A DNA stretch of 23,892 nucleotides from DATFVJ01 sp963851085 (GCA_963851085.1 CAWKNX010000006.1:1-23892); one strand, 5' to 3'. Numbered from the stretch's first letter, positions 7,676-15,364 are shown. Notes: generated by a model from the letters alone, not told the origin. Made by a program: numbers and translations.

Positions 7676-8155
7676 GTGCAGGAGATCGCGCTTGGCGGGC
7701 CGGTTGAAGAACTCCTCGGGCGGCTGCTGAGGGCTGCGGGCCCAGCCGAGCAGCCGCCGGAGGAGCCGAGCCCCCAGGTGTCGCCGTCAGAGGCCAGGGC
7801 GCTGTTCGAGTTGCTCGCCGCCCATGGGATCGCGCAGGGAGAGCTCGCCAGCCTGCTCGGGCTCGAGAAGAGCACGATCAGCAGGCTCGCCGCCGGGCTC
7901 GAGCGCAAGGGCTGGATCAGGCGCGGGCGCGATGCTTCGAACCAGCGCTACGTCCGGCTCCACCTCACGCCGGAGGGCCGGGCCGTGGCAGCACGCGTGT
8001 GGCGGGGCTGGCAGGACCGCCAGGCCCGGATCCTCGGCGCGCTGAGCGAGGAGGAGCGCGCCGGCCTGACGGTCGGCCTGGGCGGACTGATCCGCGCGCT
8101 CGCTGCCGAGGGCTTGCTCGGCGATCCCCCACGTGACGCCAAGCACATTGCCTGA
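7676..8155 (+). CDS. MarR-family transcriptional regulator
   Basis: This 159-residue protein has a winged helix-turn-helix: HGIAQGELASLLGLEKSTISRLAAGLERKGWIRRG is the recognition region, followed by the wing DASNQRYVRLHLTPEGR with its conserved Asp-Arg pattern. Flanking helices form the dimer interface. The start is GTG at 7676, preceded by the purine-rich GGGGAAGGG. It is divergent from the exporter operon, and two matching palindromes lie between them, suggesting autoregulation and possibly control of the exporter. MarR proteins usually respond to phenolic ligands or oxidants. No ligand can be inferred here. A hairpin follows the stop by 17 bp. Confidence 0.9.
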   Translation: MQEIALGGPVEELLGRLLRAAGPAEQPPEEPSPQVSPSEARALFELLAAHGIAQGELASLLGLEKSTISRLAAGLERKGWIRRGRDASNQRYVRLHLTPEGRAVAARVWRGWQDRQARILGALSEEERAGLTVGLGGLIRALAAEGLLGDPPRDAKHIA

Positions 8156-8171
8156 CAGGTCGCGCGACTAG

Positions 8172-8206
8172 GGCGGACAGGGTTGCCGGGCTCGCGCCCT
8201 GCCGTC
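8172..8206 (+). terminator. Hairpin terminator after the marR-like gene
   Basis: GGGCGG-A-CAGGG pairs with CCCTG-CCGTC with one bulged base, around a 14-nt loop containing GCCGGGCTCG. It shares TGCCGGGCTCGCG with the hairpin at 1277-1318, and both directly follow a stop codon. There is no T-tract. Confidence 0.4.
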
Positions 8207-8426
8207 GGCGTGCACGGGGTGGATGCAGCGCATGTCACGCGTTCCGCGCGTTCCATCAGCGCGTTCCCTGCGGATGTTTCGTGCCGCGCAAGTGCCCGTT
8301 TGTTGTGCGGTAACGGCTCATCTGGTGTTTCTACGGCACATTTCCACACCATCCACATCACGCGGTTTCCGATCCGGTCCGGCGGGGCATTTCCGCTCGT
8401 ACCAGATCCGTGTAGATCTCGAGATC
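8207..8426. other. Intergenic stretch, nothing convincing
   Basis: The frame of the downstream ATPase gene stays open back to an ATG at 8223. The translated stretch before about 8430 shows no similarity to the family and has unusual codon content, so I treat it as non-coding upstream DNA. No promoter or structured element stands out. Confidence 0.4.
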
Positions 8427-9051
8427 GTGGCTGGCGACCGTCGGACGGAGGTGAGGGCGTCGAGCACGGTTCTGCTCCCTTACACGCCCTCCAGCGTCGC
8501 GGTCGCACGCCGCCGCCTGACCGCCGATCTCCTCGGCGCCGGGATCCGCGGGCCAGGCTGTCCACGACGCTGCCCTGGTCATGAGTGAGCTGCTGAGCAA
8601 CGCGCTCCGGCACGCGCATCCGCTGCCAGACGGTCACGTGCGCGTCGGATGGGCACTCGACGCGGACATGCTGGAGGTTACTGTCAGCGACGGCGGTGCT
8701 GTCACCAGGCCGCGGGCGTCGCAGGCATCGCTTTCTTCGCTCGGAGGCCGCGGCCTGTCCATCGTGACCCATCTGACCTGGCGCTGGGGTGTCCGTTCCG
8801 ACGATGACGGTACGACCGTGTGGGCTCAGCTCCCGGTACGCCCGGTCAACGGGCGCGCGATCAGCAACAGAGGGGTAGCACAGCGCCAAAGTGGTGATAC
8901 TCACGGTGACATGACGCTCACGCGGCAAAGTGGAGGATCCGGGGGTGACCGTGAGCTATACCCACGGCGTGGACAGCGAGGTCGGCAGGCTCGGCACGGT
9001 CCTGCTGCACCGTCCGGGTATGGAACTGCGGCGGATAACCCCTCGAAATAG
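8427..9051 (+). pseudogene. RsbW-like ATP-binding regulatory protein (GHKL), frameshifted
   Basis: This is the GHKL ATPase fold of anti-sigma kinases such as RsbW/SpoIIAB, common as small stand-alone proteins in actinomycetes. The first part, TVLLPYTPSSVAVARRRLTADL, is in one frame. From AVHDAALVMSELLSNALRHA (the N-box) onwards it is in the next frame, with VSDGG and GGRGLSIVTHL as the ATP-lid motifs. One extra base near 8550-8553 explains the break. The start is uncertain: GTG at 8427 or 8448 is plausible, and the frame is open to 8223. After TTVWAQLPV the frame runs into low-complexity sequence and overlaps arginine deiminase by about 100 bp, which is also abnormal. An STAS partner gene lies 1.3 kb downstream. 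Confidence 0.7.
8932..8936 (+). promoter_or_regulatory. Ribosome binding site that sets the arcA start
   Basis: GGAGG is spaced 8 nt before the GTG at 8945. This favours that codon over the in-frame GTG at 8930, which has no such site and would include the binding site in its coding sequence. Confidence 0.65.
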
Positions 9052-10219
9052 CGCCAAGCTGCTCTTCGGCACCATTCCCTGGGTCGGGCGTGCACAGCAG
9101 GAACATGATGCCTTTGCCACGGCCCTGAGGGGCTGCGGCACCGAGGTCCGCTATCTCACCGAACTGCTGCAGGACACCCTGGAATACCAGCCGGCCAGGA
9201 GCGAGGCGATCGCCTCGGTGCTGGGCGACGACCGGCTCGGCGACGAACTCCGCGGTTACCTGCGGGCCTACCTGGACGACCTGGATCCGGAGCGCCTGGC
9301 CCAGGTTCTGATCAGCGGCCTCGCGCCGGAAGAACTGAGGCCGGGCCGCGGCGTCGTCTACCAGCTCCTTGATCGCCACGAATTCATCATCGATCCCCTC
9401 CCGAACCTGCTGTTCATCAGGGACTCGAGCGTGTGGATCGGCGACAGGGTCGCGGTCACGAGCCCCGCCACCGGGATCAGACGGCGAGAGGCCACGTTGC
9501 TCCAGCTCATCTACGCCCACCACCCGCGGTTCGCGGGGACCAAGCGGCTCTACCACCCTGGCCTCGAGCCGCTTGAAGGTGGGGACGTGCTGCTGCTCGC
9601 GCCTGGGATTGTCGCGGTGGGCACGGGCAAGCGCACGACGCCTGCCGCGGTGGAGCGCCTCGCCCGCCGCGTCTTCGATGCAGGACTCGCGCACACCGTC
9701 CTCGCGGTGCCGATGGCCGGCGGCAGCCAGTCCGCGCATCTCGACACCGTCTGCACCATGGTTGACGTGGACACCGTGGTCATGCTGCCGGCCGCCGCTT
9801 ACACGCTTACCGCCCACGCGATCACCGTCCGCGCGGAAGGGCCCGGGGTGCTGCGGGTGTCGCGGGCACAGCCATTCCTGGAAGCCGCGGCGCAGGCGAT
9901 GGGAATCGACCGGCTCAAGGTGATCGACACGGGCGTCGATCCCGTCGCATCGAGCCGCGGGCAATGGGACGACGGCGGCAACATGCTCGCGATCGCCCCG
10001 CGGGTGGTCGTCGCCTGCGAGCGCAACGTGGACACCAACGCGACTCTGGAGGCTGCGGGAATCGTGGTGATCCCGGTGCCAGGCAGCGAGCTTGCCTGCG
10101 GCAGAGGCGGTCCCAGGTGCATGACCTGCCCGGTCAGCAGGGAACCCGCCACGGAGCCTGCGCCCGCGGTCACCTTCGCGGGAGGTGTGACCGCGCTGCG
10201 GCCTGCCCGACGTGGGTGA
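8945..10219 (+). CDS. arcA: Arginine deiminase
   Basis: Arginine deiminase hydrolyses L-arginine to citrulline and ammonia (EC 3.5.3.6), the first step of the arginine dihydrolase pathway. The 424-residue length is normal. Motifs include the N-terminal DSEVGRLGTVLLHRPG, FIRDSS with Asp160, AHLDTVCTMVD with catalytic His265, DDGGNMLAIAP, and the nucleophile loop GRGGPRCMTCP with Cys392. All catalytic residues appear intact. No ornithine carbamoyltransferase, carbamate kinase or arginine/ornithine antiporter gene lies nearby, so this is a solitary gene. It may serve ammonia production, acid tolerance or arginine turnover rather than a complete ATP-yielding pathway. The upstream ATPase frame overlaps its beginning. 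Confidence 0.95.
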   Translation: MTVSYTHGVDSEVGRLGTVLLHRPGMELRRITPRNSAKLLFGTIPWVGRAQQEHDAFATALRGCGTEVRYLTELLQDTLEYQPARSEAIASVLGDDRLGDELRGYLRAYLDDLDPERLAQVLISGLAPEELRPGRGVVYQLLDRHEFIIDPLPNLLFIRDSSVWIGDRVAVTSPATGIRRREATLLQLIYAHHPRFAGTKRLYHPGLEPLEGGDVLLLAPGIVAVGTGKRTTPAAVERLARRVFDAGLAHTVLAVPMAGGSQSAHLDTVCTMVDVDTVVMLPAAAYTLTAHAITVRAEGPGVLRVSRAQPFLEAAAQAMGIDRLKVIDTGVDPVASSRGQWDDGGNMLAIAPRVVVACERNVDTNATLEAAGIVVIPVPGSELACGRGGPRCMTCPVSREPATEPAPAVTFAGGVTALRPARRG

Positions 10220-10300
10220 ACGGCGGTGCGATCCGGTCCGGAGATTCCGAGCGAATACTCAGCGTGACCATCTGGCTCATGAGCCTGGCGCACCGGTAAG

Positions 10301-10666
10301 GTGCCCCACGTGGAGCTTAAGGTCTCGAGCCAATCTCAGGGCGATCAAGCGATCGTTACCGTATCGGGTGAAATCGATCTGTACACCGCGCCCCGGCTGC
10401 AGGGCGAGCTCACGGCCGTGCTCGACGGCGGCCGCCCGGTCCGGGTCGTGGTTGACATGTCGGGGGTCGAGTTCTGTGATTCCACTGGCATGAACGTCCT
10501 GTTGTCGGCGAGGAAGCGGGCACGCGAACACGGTGGCGGGCTTGACCTGGCCAGCCCGCGTCCGGCCGTGCGCAAGATCTTGCAGGTAACCGGCCTCGAC
10601 TCGGTATTCACCGTCGTCAACGACGACGCCACCGCGGCGGCCGGGGATGGCGCCGCGACCTGCTAG
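10301..10666 (+). CDS. STAS-domain anti-sigma factor antagonist
   Basis: This single STAS domain of 121 residues resembles RsbV/SpoIIAA/BldG. The core runs VSGEIDLYTAPRLQGELTAVL, VVVDMSGVEFCDSTGMNVLL and VRKILQVTGLDSVFTVV. Ser61 in DSTGMN is the phosphorylation site used by partner kinases. When unphosphorylated such proteins bind the anti-sigma kinase and release a sigma factor. The broken RsbW-like gene at 8427 could have been a partner. The start is GTG at 10301, with GTG at 10310 equally possible, and neither has a strong ribosome binding site. MITE copy 2 begins 21 bases after the stop. Confidence 0.92.
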   Translation: MPHVELKVSSQSQGDQAIVTVSGEIDLYTAPRLQGELTAVLDGGRPVRVVVDMSGVEFCDSTGMNVLLSARKRAREHGGGLDLASPRPAVRKILQVTGLDSVFTVVNDDATAAAGDGAATC

Positions 10667-10686
10667 GAGCTGTCCCGGGCGTCCAA

Positions 10687-10916
10687 AGAGCCTGTTTGAG
10701 AACCCCATGCTCTGCTGCGCGGGCGCCCAGACGGCGGCTGGCTGCGCCATTGGGGTCCGGGTCCCCCGGATAGCGCTGTGCTCGGTCACTTGGTACCTCC
10801 GGCTAGGCTCCCTCGCTCCGCCTGCCAGCCACCGCCTGGCCCTGCTGGCTTTCAGGCGCTGCGCGCCGGGCCGCTCGCTGTGCCCTCCCACGACCGAGTG
10901 TCCTCAAACAGGCTCT
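10687..10916. mobile_element. MITE-like element, copy 2 (230 bp)
   Basis: The element has perfect 14-bp terminal inverted repeats, AGAGCCTGTTTGAG at the left and its exact complement at the right. It shares almost all its interior with the element at 1327-1595 and carries no transposase gene. It lies exactly between the STAS gene stop and the glycosyltransferase start, and its right end is only 22 bp before that ATG. A TAGGCT sequence at 10804-10809 inside it resembles the -10 boxes found elsewhere in this window. It encodes only short frames without domains. The perfect termini suggest it moved more recently than copy 1. Confidence 0.8.
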
Positions 10917-10925
10917 AGCAGGCTT

Positions 10926-10931
10926 TAGGAT
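10926..10931 (+). promoter_or_regulatory. -10 box (TAGGAT) of the glycosyltransferase operon, probably leaderless
   Basis: TAGGAT is followed by exactly 7 nt and the ATG at 10939, with no ribosome binding site between. A 17-18 nt spacer would put the -35 region at 10902-10908, inside the right terminal repeat of MITE copy 2. No good -35 hexamer is visible there. Confidence 0.5.
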
Positions 10932-10938
10932 CGGCGAC

Positions 10939-11673
10939 ATGTCCCAGACCGGCGACACCGCGGTGGTCATACCCGCCAGGGACGAGTGTGACCGGATTCA
11001 CACGACCGTGAAGTCGGCCGCGGCCCTGCCAGGCGTCGACGTCGTGATCGTCGTCGACGACGGGTCCCGTGACGGGACCGCGGGCGCCGCGGAGGCGGCG
11101 GGCGCCCACGTCGTGCGGCACGGCAGGAGCCGCGGCAAGGGTGCGGCGATGGAGACGGGCGGCGAAGCGGTACGGCTGCTTGACGCCGCTGAGCGCCGCG
11201 CCGCGTATCGCCACCTGCTTTTCCTTGACGCCGACCTGGCGTCGACCGCGGCTAACGCTTACCCGCTGATCGAGCCCGTCCGCGCGGGCAGCGCGGACAT
11301 GACGATCGCGATGTTCGCGAATCGGGTCAAGCTTGGCGGGCACGGATTCGTGGTGCGCCTGTCGGCCGCGGGAATCCACCGGGCGACTGGCTGGCGGCCC
11401 ACGCAGCCGCTCAATGGCCAGCGATGCCTGACCAGGGACGCGTTCGAGACGGCACGCCCGCTCGCCCGCGGGTTCGGCGCGGAGACGGCGCTCACCATCG
11501 ACTTGCTGCGCCGCGGCCTGCGGGTGACCGAGGTCGAGGTCGATCTCGCGCACCGGGCGACGGGAGCGGACTGGCACGGCCAGTTGCACCGCGCCCGCCA
11601 GTTCGCTGACGTGGCCGCCGCGCTGGCCAGGCGATCCCTGCTGACAAGCGGATCACCGCACAGCCGCGGATGA
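10939..11673 (+). CDS. Family 2 glycosyltransferase
   Basis: This 244-residue GT-A fold enzyme transfers a sugar from a nucleotide-sugar donor, possibly to polyprenyl phosphate. It shows AVVIPARDE, VVDDGSRDGT, the R.RGKG stretch and LFLDADL, whose DAD is the metal-binding DxD. No membrane helices are present. The stop overlaps the start of the MptB-like gene (ATGA at 11670-11673). Because the next two genes resemble polyprenol-phosphomannose-dependent mannosyltransferases, a role in making the lipid-linked donor is plausible. The sequence does not prove the donor sugar, and other GT2 roles remain possible. Confidence 0.88.
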   Translation: MSQTGDTAVVIPARDECDRIHTTVKSAAALPGVDVVIVVDDGSRDGTAGAAEAAGAHVVRHGRSRGKGAAMETGGEAVRLLDAAERRAAYRHLLFLDADLASTAANAYPLIEPVRAGSADMTIAMFANRVKLGGHGFVVRLSAAGIHRATGWRPTQPLNGQRCLTRDAFETARPLARGFGAETALTIDLLRRGLRVTEVEVDLAHRATGADWHGQLHRARQFADVAAALARRSLLTSGSPHSRG

Positions 11674-13211
11674 AGGCAGGCCCGGCCGGTCTCGCCGCGA
11701 CGGGGGCGAGCATCGGGCTGACCATCGCCGTGGCGCTGCTCGGGCCCTCCGCGATGGAGCCGCCGCTGCCTGGACGTCCGGGCCAGCCGCCCTATTCACT
11801 GGTGGCGCACCCGTCGGCCTATCTTGTCGTGGCACTCGCGGCGGCGGCTCTGGCGATCGGCACCGCCGGGCTCGCCCTGTCCATGCACGCGGCGCGGCGC
11901 GGGTGGGCGCCGTCACCTGGCGCGCTCGCGGCCGCGGGCATCGTCGCCGCGGCCGTGCTCGTCTTGCTGCCGCCATTCGGATCCGCGGACCACCTCAGCT
12001 ACGCCGCCTACGGCCGGATGCTGGTGACCGGGCACGATCCCTATGCGACCGGCCCCAACGTGCTTGGCCACGACCCGATCTTCCGCGCGGTGGAAGACTG
12101 GCGCACGACCCCGTCCGTATACGGCCCGCTCGCCACCGCCGGCCAGGCGCTCGCATCGCTGATCGGCGGCACGTCGCTGCGGCTGACGGCGTTCGTGCTG
12201 TCGCTGCTGAACCTGGCCGCGTTCGCGGGCGCCGGGCTCCTGCTGCATTGGCTCGCACGCGGCGACCGCGGCCGCCAGCTCCGCGCCGCCCTGCTGTGGA
12301 CGCTCAACCCGTTGCTGCTCTATGAACTGATGGCCGGCGCGCACGTGGACACGCAGGCGGCCGTGTTCGCCATCGCCGCCATCGCTGTGTTCGCATCGAT
12401 CAGCCCGAACGACTCCGGACGCTGGCGCGGGTTTGCCCGCTGCGTGGCCGCCGGAGCGCTGGCCGGGCTCGGGGTGGCGGTGAAGCTGACCGCTGCGCTT
12501 GCCGGGGGCGGTCTCGCCTGGGCCGCCCGCCGCCGCTGGCAGTGGCTGGCCGGGCTCGCCACCGGGTTCGCGGCGGCGGCGGCGGCCGCGATTGCCGCTG
12601 GCGGGCCACATGTGCTTGGGCAGGTGGCGGCGGGCGGGAGCTTCGTGTCGATCAGCTCGCCATGGCGGGCGGCCCGCCACGGCCTGCAAGGCACTTTTGG
12701 CCACGCTACCGCGGGCACGCTCGTATCGGCCGGTTCGGTGATCCTCGCGATCGCCCTGCTCGCCGTGCTGCTTCGCGGCCTGCCAGGACCGCGCGCCGCC
12801 GAAGATCCCGCAGCCGAGGCGGGGGCGCGGACGCAGGTGGCCGCGCGGGCGGCGCTCGCTTTCACCCTCGCGTGGCTGTTCGCGTGGCCGTACGTGCTGC
12901 CGTGGTACGACGCGCTCGCCTGGGCCCTGCTGCCACTGGTCGCGTGGTCGTGGGTGGACTGGCTGGTGCTCGCGCGGACTGCCGCGCTCGCGTTCGGCTA
13001 CCTCCCGGCGCGTGGCCAGTCCGCGCACCTGCCCGCCGGTCTCGACTGGCTGCAGTCGGTAGTGCGGACCGGGGTGACGCCGGCGGTTCTCGCGGCGCTC
13101 ACCGTGGTGCTGGTCGTGGCCTGCGTCGCAGGCACGCAAGGCCGCGGCCCGCAGTTCCATGGCCCGGGAGAGTTGTCCGCGCTGGCCGCGGAAAGGTCGC
13201 CTGGATCATGA
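11670..13211 (+). CDS. MptB-like polyprenol-phosphomannose-dependent mannosyltransferase
   Basis: This 513-residue integral membrane glycosyltransferase of the GT-C fold has about 12 hydrophobic segments. The loop FGSADHLSYAAYGRMLVTGHDPYATGPN, with its acidic residue, and the later TTPSVYGPL match the MptB/MptA pattern. VKLTAALAGGGLAW and LAWLFAWPYVLPWYDALAW are further family features. MptB-type enzymes add alpha-1,6-mannose to lipid-anchored mannans or lipoglycans on the outer face of the membrane. It is translationally coupled by ATGA overlaps to the GT2 gene before it and the GT87 gene after it. The exact glycan is unknown, since non-mycolate actinomycetes also use this family. Confidence 0.85.
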   Translation: MKAGPAGLAATGASIGLTIAVALLGPSAMEPPLPGRPGQPPYSLVAHPSAYLVVALAAAALAIGTAGLALSMHAARRGWAPSPGALAAAGIVAAAVLVLLPPFGSADHLSYAAYGRMLVTGHDPYATGPNVLGHDPIFRAVEDWRTTPSVYGPLATAGQALASLIGGTSLRLTAFVLSLLNLAAFAGAGLLLHWLARGDRGRQLRAALLWTLNPLLLYELMAGAHVDTQAAVFAIAAIAVFASISPNDSGRWRGFARCVAAGALAGLGVAVKLTAALAGGGLAWAARRRWQWLAGLATGFAAAAAAAIAAGGPHVLGQVAAGGSFVSISSPWRAARHGLQGTFGHATAGTLVSAGSVILAIALLAVLLRGLPGPRAAEDPAAEAGARTQVAARAALAFTLAWLFAWPYVLPWYDALAWALLPLVAWSWVDWLVLARTAALAFGYLPARGQSAHLPAGLDWLQSVVRTGVTPAVLAALTVVLVVACVAGTQGRGPQFHGPGELSALAAERSPGS

Positions 13212-14758
13212 CAGCGACGCACGAGCCGCAGCCGGACGGCGCCCGCGGCAGCCGTTATGGAGCAGCGCCACCCCGGGGGGCGACCCCCCGGGATCCCCCC
13301 GCACCGAAGGCCTGCCGCATCCGCGGCAGGCGTTATGGATCTGGCTCGGTGCACAATGGCTCAGTGCCCAGTGGTGCGAGCCCCGGTGTCACGCCCGGCG
13401 TCACGGCGCCCGGCGCTACGGCGGGCCGTGTCACGGCGGGCCGCCCTCCGGGCCGCCCGCGGCTGGCCCGGCCCCGGATGGCCAGCCTCTGGCGCGCCGC
13501 GCCAGGCCTTCTCGCGTGGTCGGCGGCGCTAGCGGCCGTGGCGCCGCTTGTGCTCGGCTACCTGACCAACCGGCCGGACCAGCGCCTGCCTGACCTGGAC
13601 GTCTACCGCACCGGCGGTGTCAGCGTGCTGCACGGCCAGCCGATCTACCACCTGCTGACCCAGGCGCCACAGTTGCTGTCCTTCACCTATCCGCCGATCG
13701 CGGCGGTGTTCGCCGTCCCGCTGGCGATGATGCCCTGGCCGGCCGCGCAGGTGGTCTGGGTGATGTTCATCTACCTGCCGCTCGCTGTCACGATCTGGTA
13801 CGCGTTCAGGCCGCTGCTCGCCCGCGCGCAGCGGTATGCGCCCGTCGTTTACGCGGCACTGTTCGCCGTATGCGCCTATCTGTTCCCGCTCAGGGATCAG
13901 ATGCGGTTCGGCCAGGTCGACATCCTGCTCGTCGCGCTCTGCGTCGCCGACTGCGCGGCGGTCTCACCGCGGTGGCCACGCGGCGCGCTCGTCGGCCTGG
14001 CCACGGCGGTGAAACTGGTGCCGGGTGTGTTCATCGTCTACCTGTGGATCTCCGGGCGCAGGCGCGCCGCGGCGACCGCTGCCGCCGCGGCGCTTGCCTG
14101 GACGGTGGGCGCGTTCGTGCTGCTGCCAAGGGATTCGCTGTTTTACTGGACGAACGCGCTCTTCGACAGCAACCGGCTCGGGTCCAATACCGGGACGTCC
14201 AATCAGTCGCTGCGCGGCATGCTGCTCCGGCTGTTCCTGCCGTCCGCCGCGCCAGCCGGCCTGTGGGTGATCGCCGTCATTGTCGTGGGCGCCGCAGGAT
14301 TCGTCACGGCTCGCAGGCTTGCGCGCACCGGCGGCGAGATGGCCGGCGTGGCGATAACCGGGCTCCTCGCGGTCTTGCTTTCACCCGTCGCCTGGATTCA
14401 CCACCTGGCCTGGGTGGTCGTCGTCATCGGTGCGGTGGCGGGTGACGGCAGGGACCGCCGCAGGCTGGTGGCGGCAGCAGCGATCGCGGTGTTCTACACG
14501 GTCACCCTGCCGTGGTGGGGCCTGTCGCTGCTGAAGGTGAGCTGGCTGCCGAAGATCGCCGGGCGGATCGTGCAAAACTCGTTCGGCCTGGGTGCGATCG
14601 CGCTGATCCCTGTCGTCGCATGGGCGCACCGCAGGGGGCTCGCGCGGGCGGACGCGCACCCCCCCGGCGCGCCGCGGCCCCCTCGCCCGCCGGACGGCCC
14701 AGACAAGACGCAGGTCAGATCGGGCGTCTGGCTGTCTGGGGAAAGTACGAGGCGCTAG
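13208..14758 (+). CDS. GT87-family (DUF2029) mannosyltransferase
   Basis: This GT-C membrane glycosyltransferase has about 516 residues. Family features include PDLDVYRTGGVSVLHGQPIYHL, FTYPPIAAVFAVPLAMMP, FGQVDILLVALCVADC, ATAVKLVPGVFIVYLW and GSNTGTSNQSLRGMLLRL, followed by SPVAWIHHLAWVV. Enzymes of this kind use polyprenyl-phosphomannose to mannosylate lipids or glycans outside the cell. The first 90 residues are disordered and rich in Gly, Ala, Pro and Arg, including VTPGVTAPGATAGRVTAG repeats. The coding DNA there holds two perfect hairpins (13272-13292 and 13310-13331). The ATG at 13208 overlaps the upstream stop. A later start, such as the ATG at 13482 just before the first membrane helix, cannot be excluded. 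Confidence 0.85.
   Translation: MTATHEPQPDGARGSRYGAAPPRGATPRDPPAPKACRIRGRRYGSGSVHNGSVPSGASPGVTPGVTAPGATAGRVTAGRPPGRPRLARPRMASLWRAAPGLLAWSAALAAVAPLVLGYLTNRPDQRLPDLDVYRTGGVSVLHGQPIYHLLTQAPQLLSFTYPPIAAVFAVPLAMMPWPAAQVVWVMFIYLPLAVTIWYAFRPLLARAQRYAPVVYAALFAVCAYLFPLRDQMRFGQVDILLVALCVADCAAVSPRWPRGALVGLATAVKLVPGVFIVYLWISGRRRAAATAAAAALAWTVGAFVLLPRDSLFYWTNALFDSNRLGSNTGTSNQSLRGMLLRLFLPSAAPAGLWVIAVIVVGAAGFVTARRLARTGGEMAGVAITGLLAVLLSPVAWIHHLAWVVVVIGAVAGDGRDRRRLVAAAAIAVFYTVTLPWWGLSLLKVSWLPKIAGRIVQNSFGLGAIALIPVVAWAHRRGLARADAHPPGAPRPPRPPDGPDKTQVRSGVWLSGESTRR
13272..13331 (+). promoter_or_regulatory. Pair of perfect GC hairpins in the 5' part of the GT87 gene
   Basis: CCCGGGGGG-CGA-CCCCCCGGG (13272-13292) and GCCTGCCGC-ATCC-GCGGCAGGC (13310-13331) are two stems of 9 perfect pairs with tiny loops, only 17 bp apart. 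They lie about 60 bases after the proposed start codon. If transcribed they could hinder elongation or mark an untranslated segment. The regulatory role is speculative. Confidence 0.35.
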
Positions 14759-14761
14759 GCT
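14756..14761 (+). promoter_or_regulatory. -10 box (TAGGCT) before the DUF4446 gene, probably leaderless
   Basis: TAGGCT ends 7 nt before the GTG at 14769. TGTCTG at 14733-14738, 17 nt upstream, is a poor but correctly spaced -35. It would allow the DUF4446-pheA pair to be transcribed separately from the mannosyltransferase genes. Confidence 0.5.
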
Positions 14762-14768
14762 CCGTCAT

Positions 14769-15320
14769 GTGATAGCGGTCGCGCTTTCGGTGCTGGGCCT
14801 GATCGCCGGGGGAGCCGGCGTCACGCTGGCGATCGCCGCGAACAACCGGGCCGACAGGATCATCGCAGAGAGCAGCGAGCTTATCCGGAGCCAGTTCGCG
14901 AAGGCTGGATCAGGGGCGGGAACGGTGGACGTGCGCGCCATCAGAGATGTCGCCCTGGTGCGTTATGACGCGCTCAAGGAAATGGCCGGCCAGCTCTCAT
15001 TCTCTGTCGCGCTGCTCAACGCCGCAGGCGACGGCATCGTGCTCACCTCGATCAACGGGCGCAGCGAGACCCGCACCTACGCGAAGACCGTCGCGGGGGG
15101 TAAAGGCGTGCAGCCGCTGTCCCCGGAGGAGGAGCAGTCGGTACGTTCGGCGCGTCTTGGCCAAGTTCCGCCCGCGGTGCCCGCACAGGGATCGGGCCCG
15201 CAGGAGAGCGTGACTTTCGTGCCGGGCCCCGCAGCACGCGACAGCGCCGCTACCCGGGGCAGCCCCGCCGCCCGGGACGGCGCGACCGCCCGGGACGGCG
15301 CGACCGCCCACAACGCCTGA
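14769..15320 (+). CDS. DUF4446 family membrane-anchored protein
   Basis: This 183-residue protein has one N-terminal membrane helix, VALSVLGLIAGGAGVTLAIA. A conserved domain follows: IRDVALVRYDALKEMAGQLSFSVALLNAAGDGIVLTSINGRSETRTYAKTV, then LSPEEEQSVRSARLG. This matches DUF4446, often encoded beside pheA in actinobacteria, whose function is unknown. The C-terminal 55 residues are a Pro/Ala/Arg/Asp-rich tail with a repeated ARDGAT unit and are probably disordered. The GTG at 14769 lies 10 bases after the GT87 stop, with a TAGGCT -10-like box at 7 nt. It precedes pheA by 44 bases on the same strand. Confidence 0.85.
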   Translation: MIAVALSVLGLIAGGAGVTLAIAANNRADRIIAESSELIRSQFAKAGSGAGTVDVRAIRDVALVRYDALKEMAGQLSFSVALLNAAGDGIVLTSINGRSETRTYAKTVAGGKGVQPLSPEEEQSVRSARLGQVPPAVPAQGSGPQESVTFVPGPAARDSAATRGSPAARDGATARDGATAHNA

Positions 15321-15364
15321 CCGGCTGCGGTGACGGTGCGGTCCGGCCGCGGCACCGTGAGATC

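Noticed and set aside
7948..8928. 326-residue minus-strand frame over the RsbW-like region
   Set aside because: No domain is visible, it overlaps the MarR and ATPase motifs on the other strand, and it has no ribosome binding site.
11913..13160. 415-residue minus-strand frame across the MptB-like gene
   Set aside because: Gln/Arg/Gly-rich composition typical of antisense shadows. The plus frame has membrane helices and family motifs.
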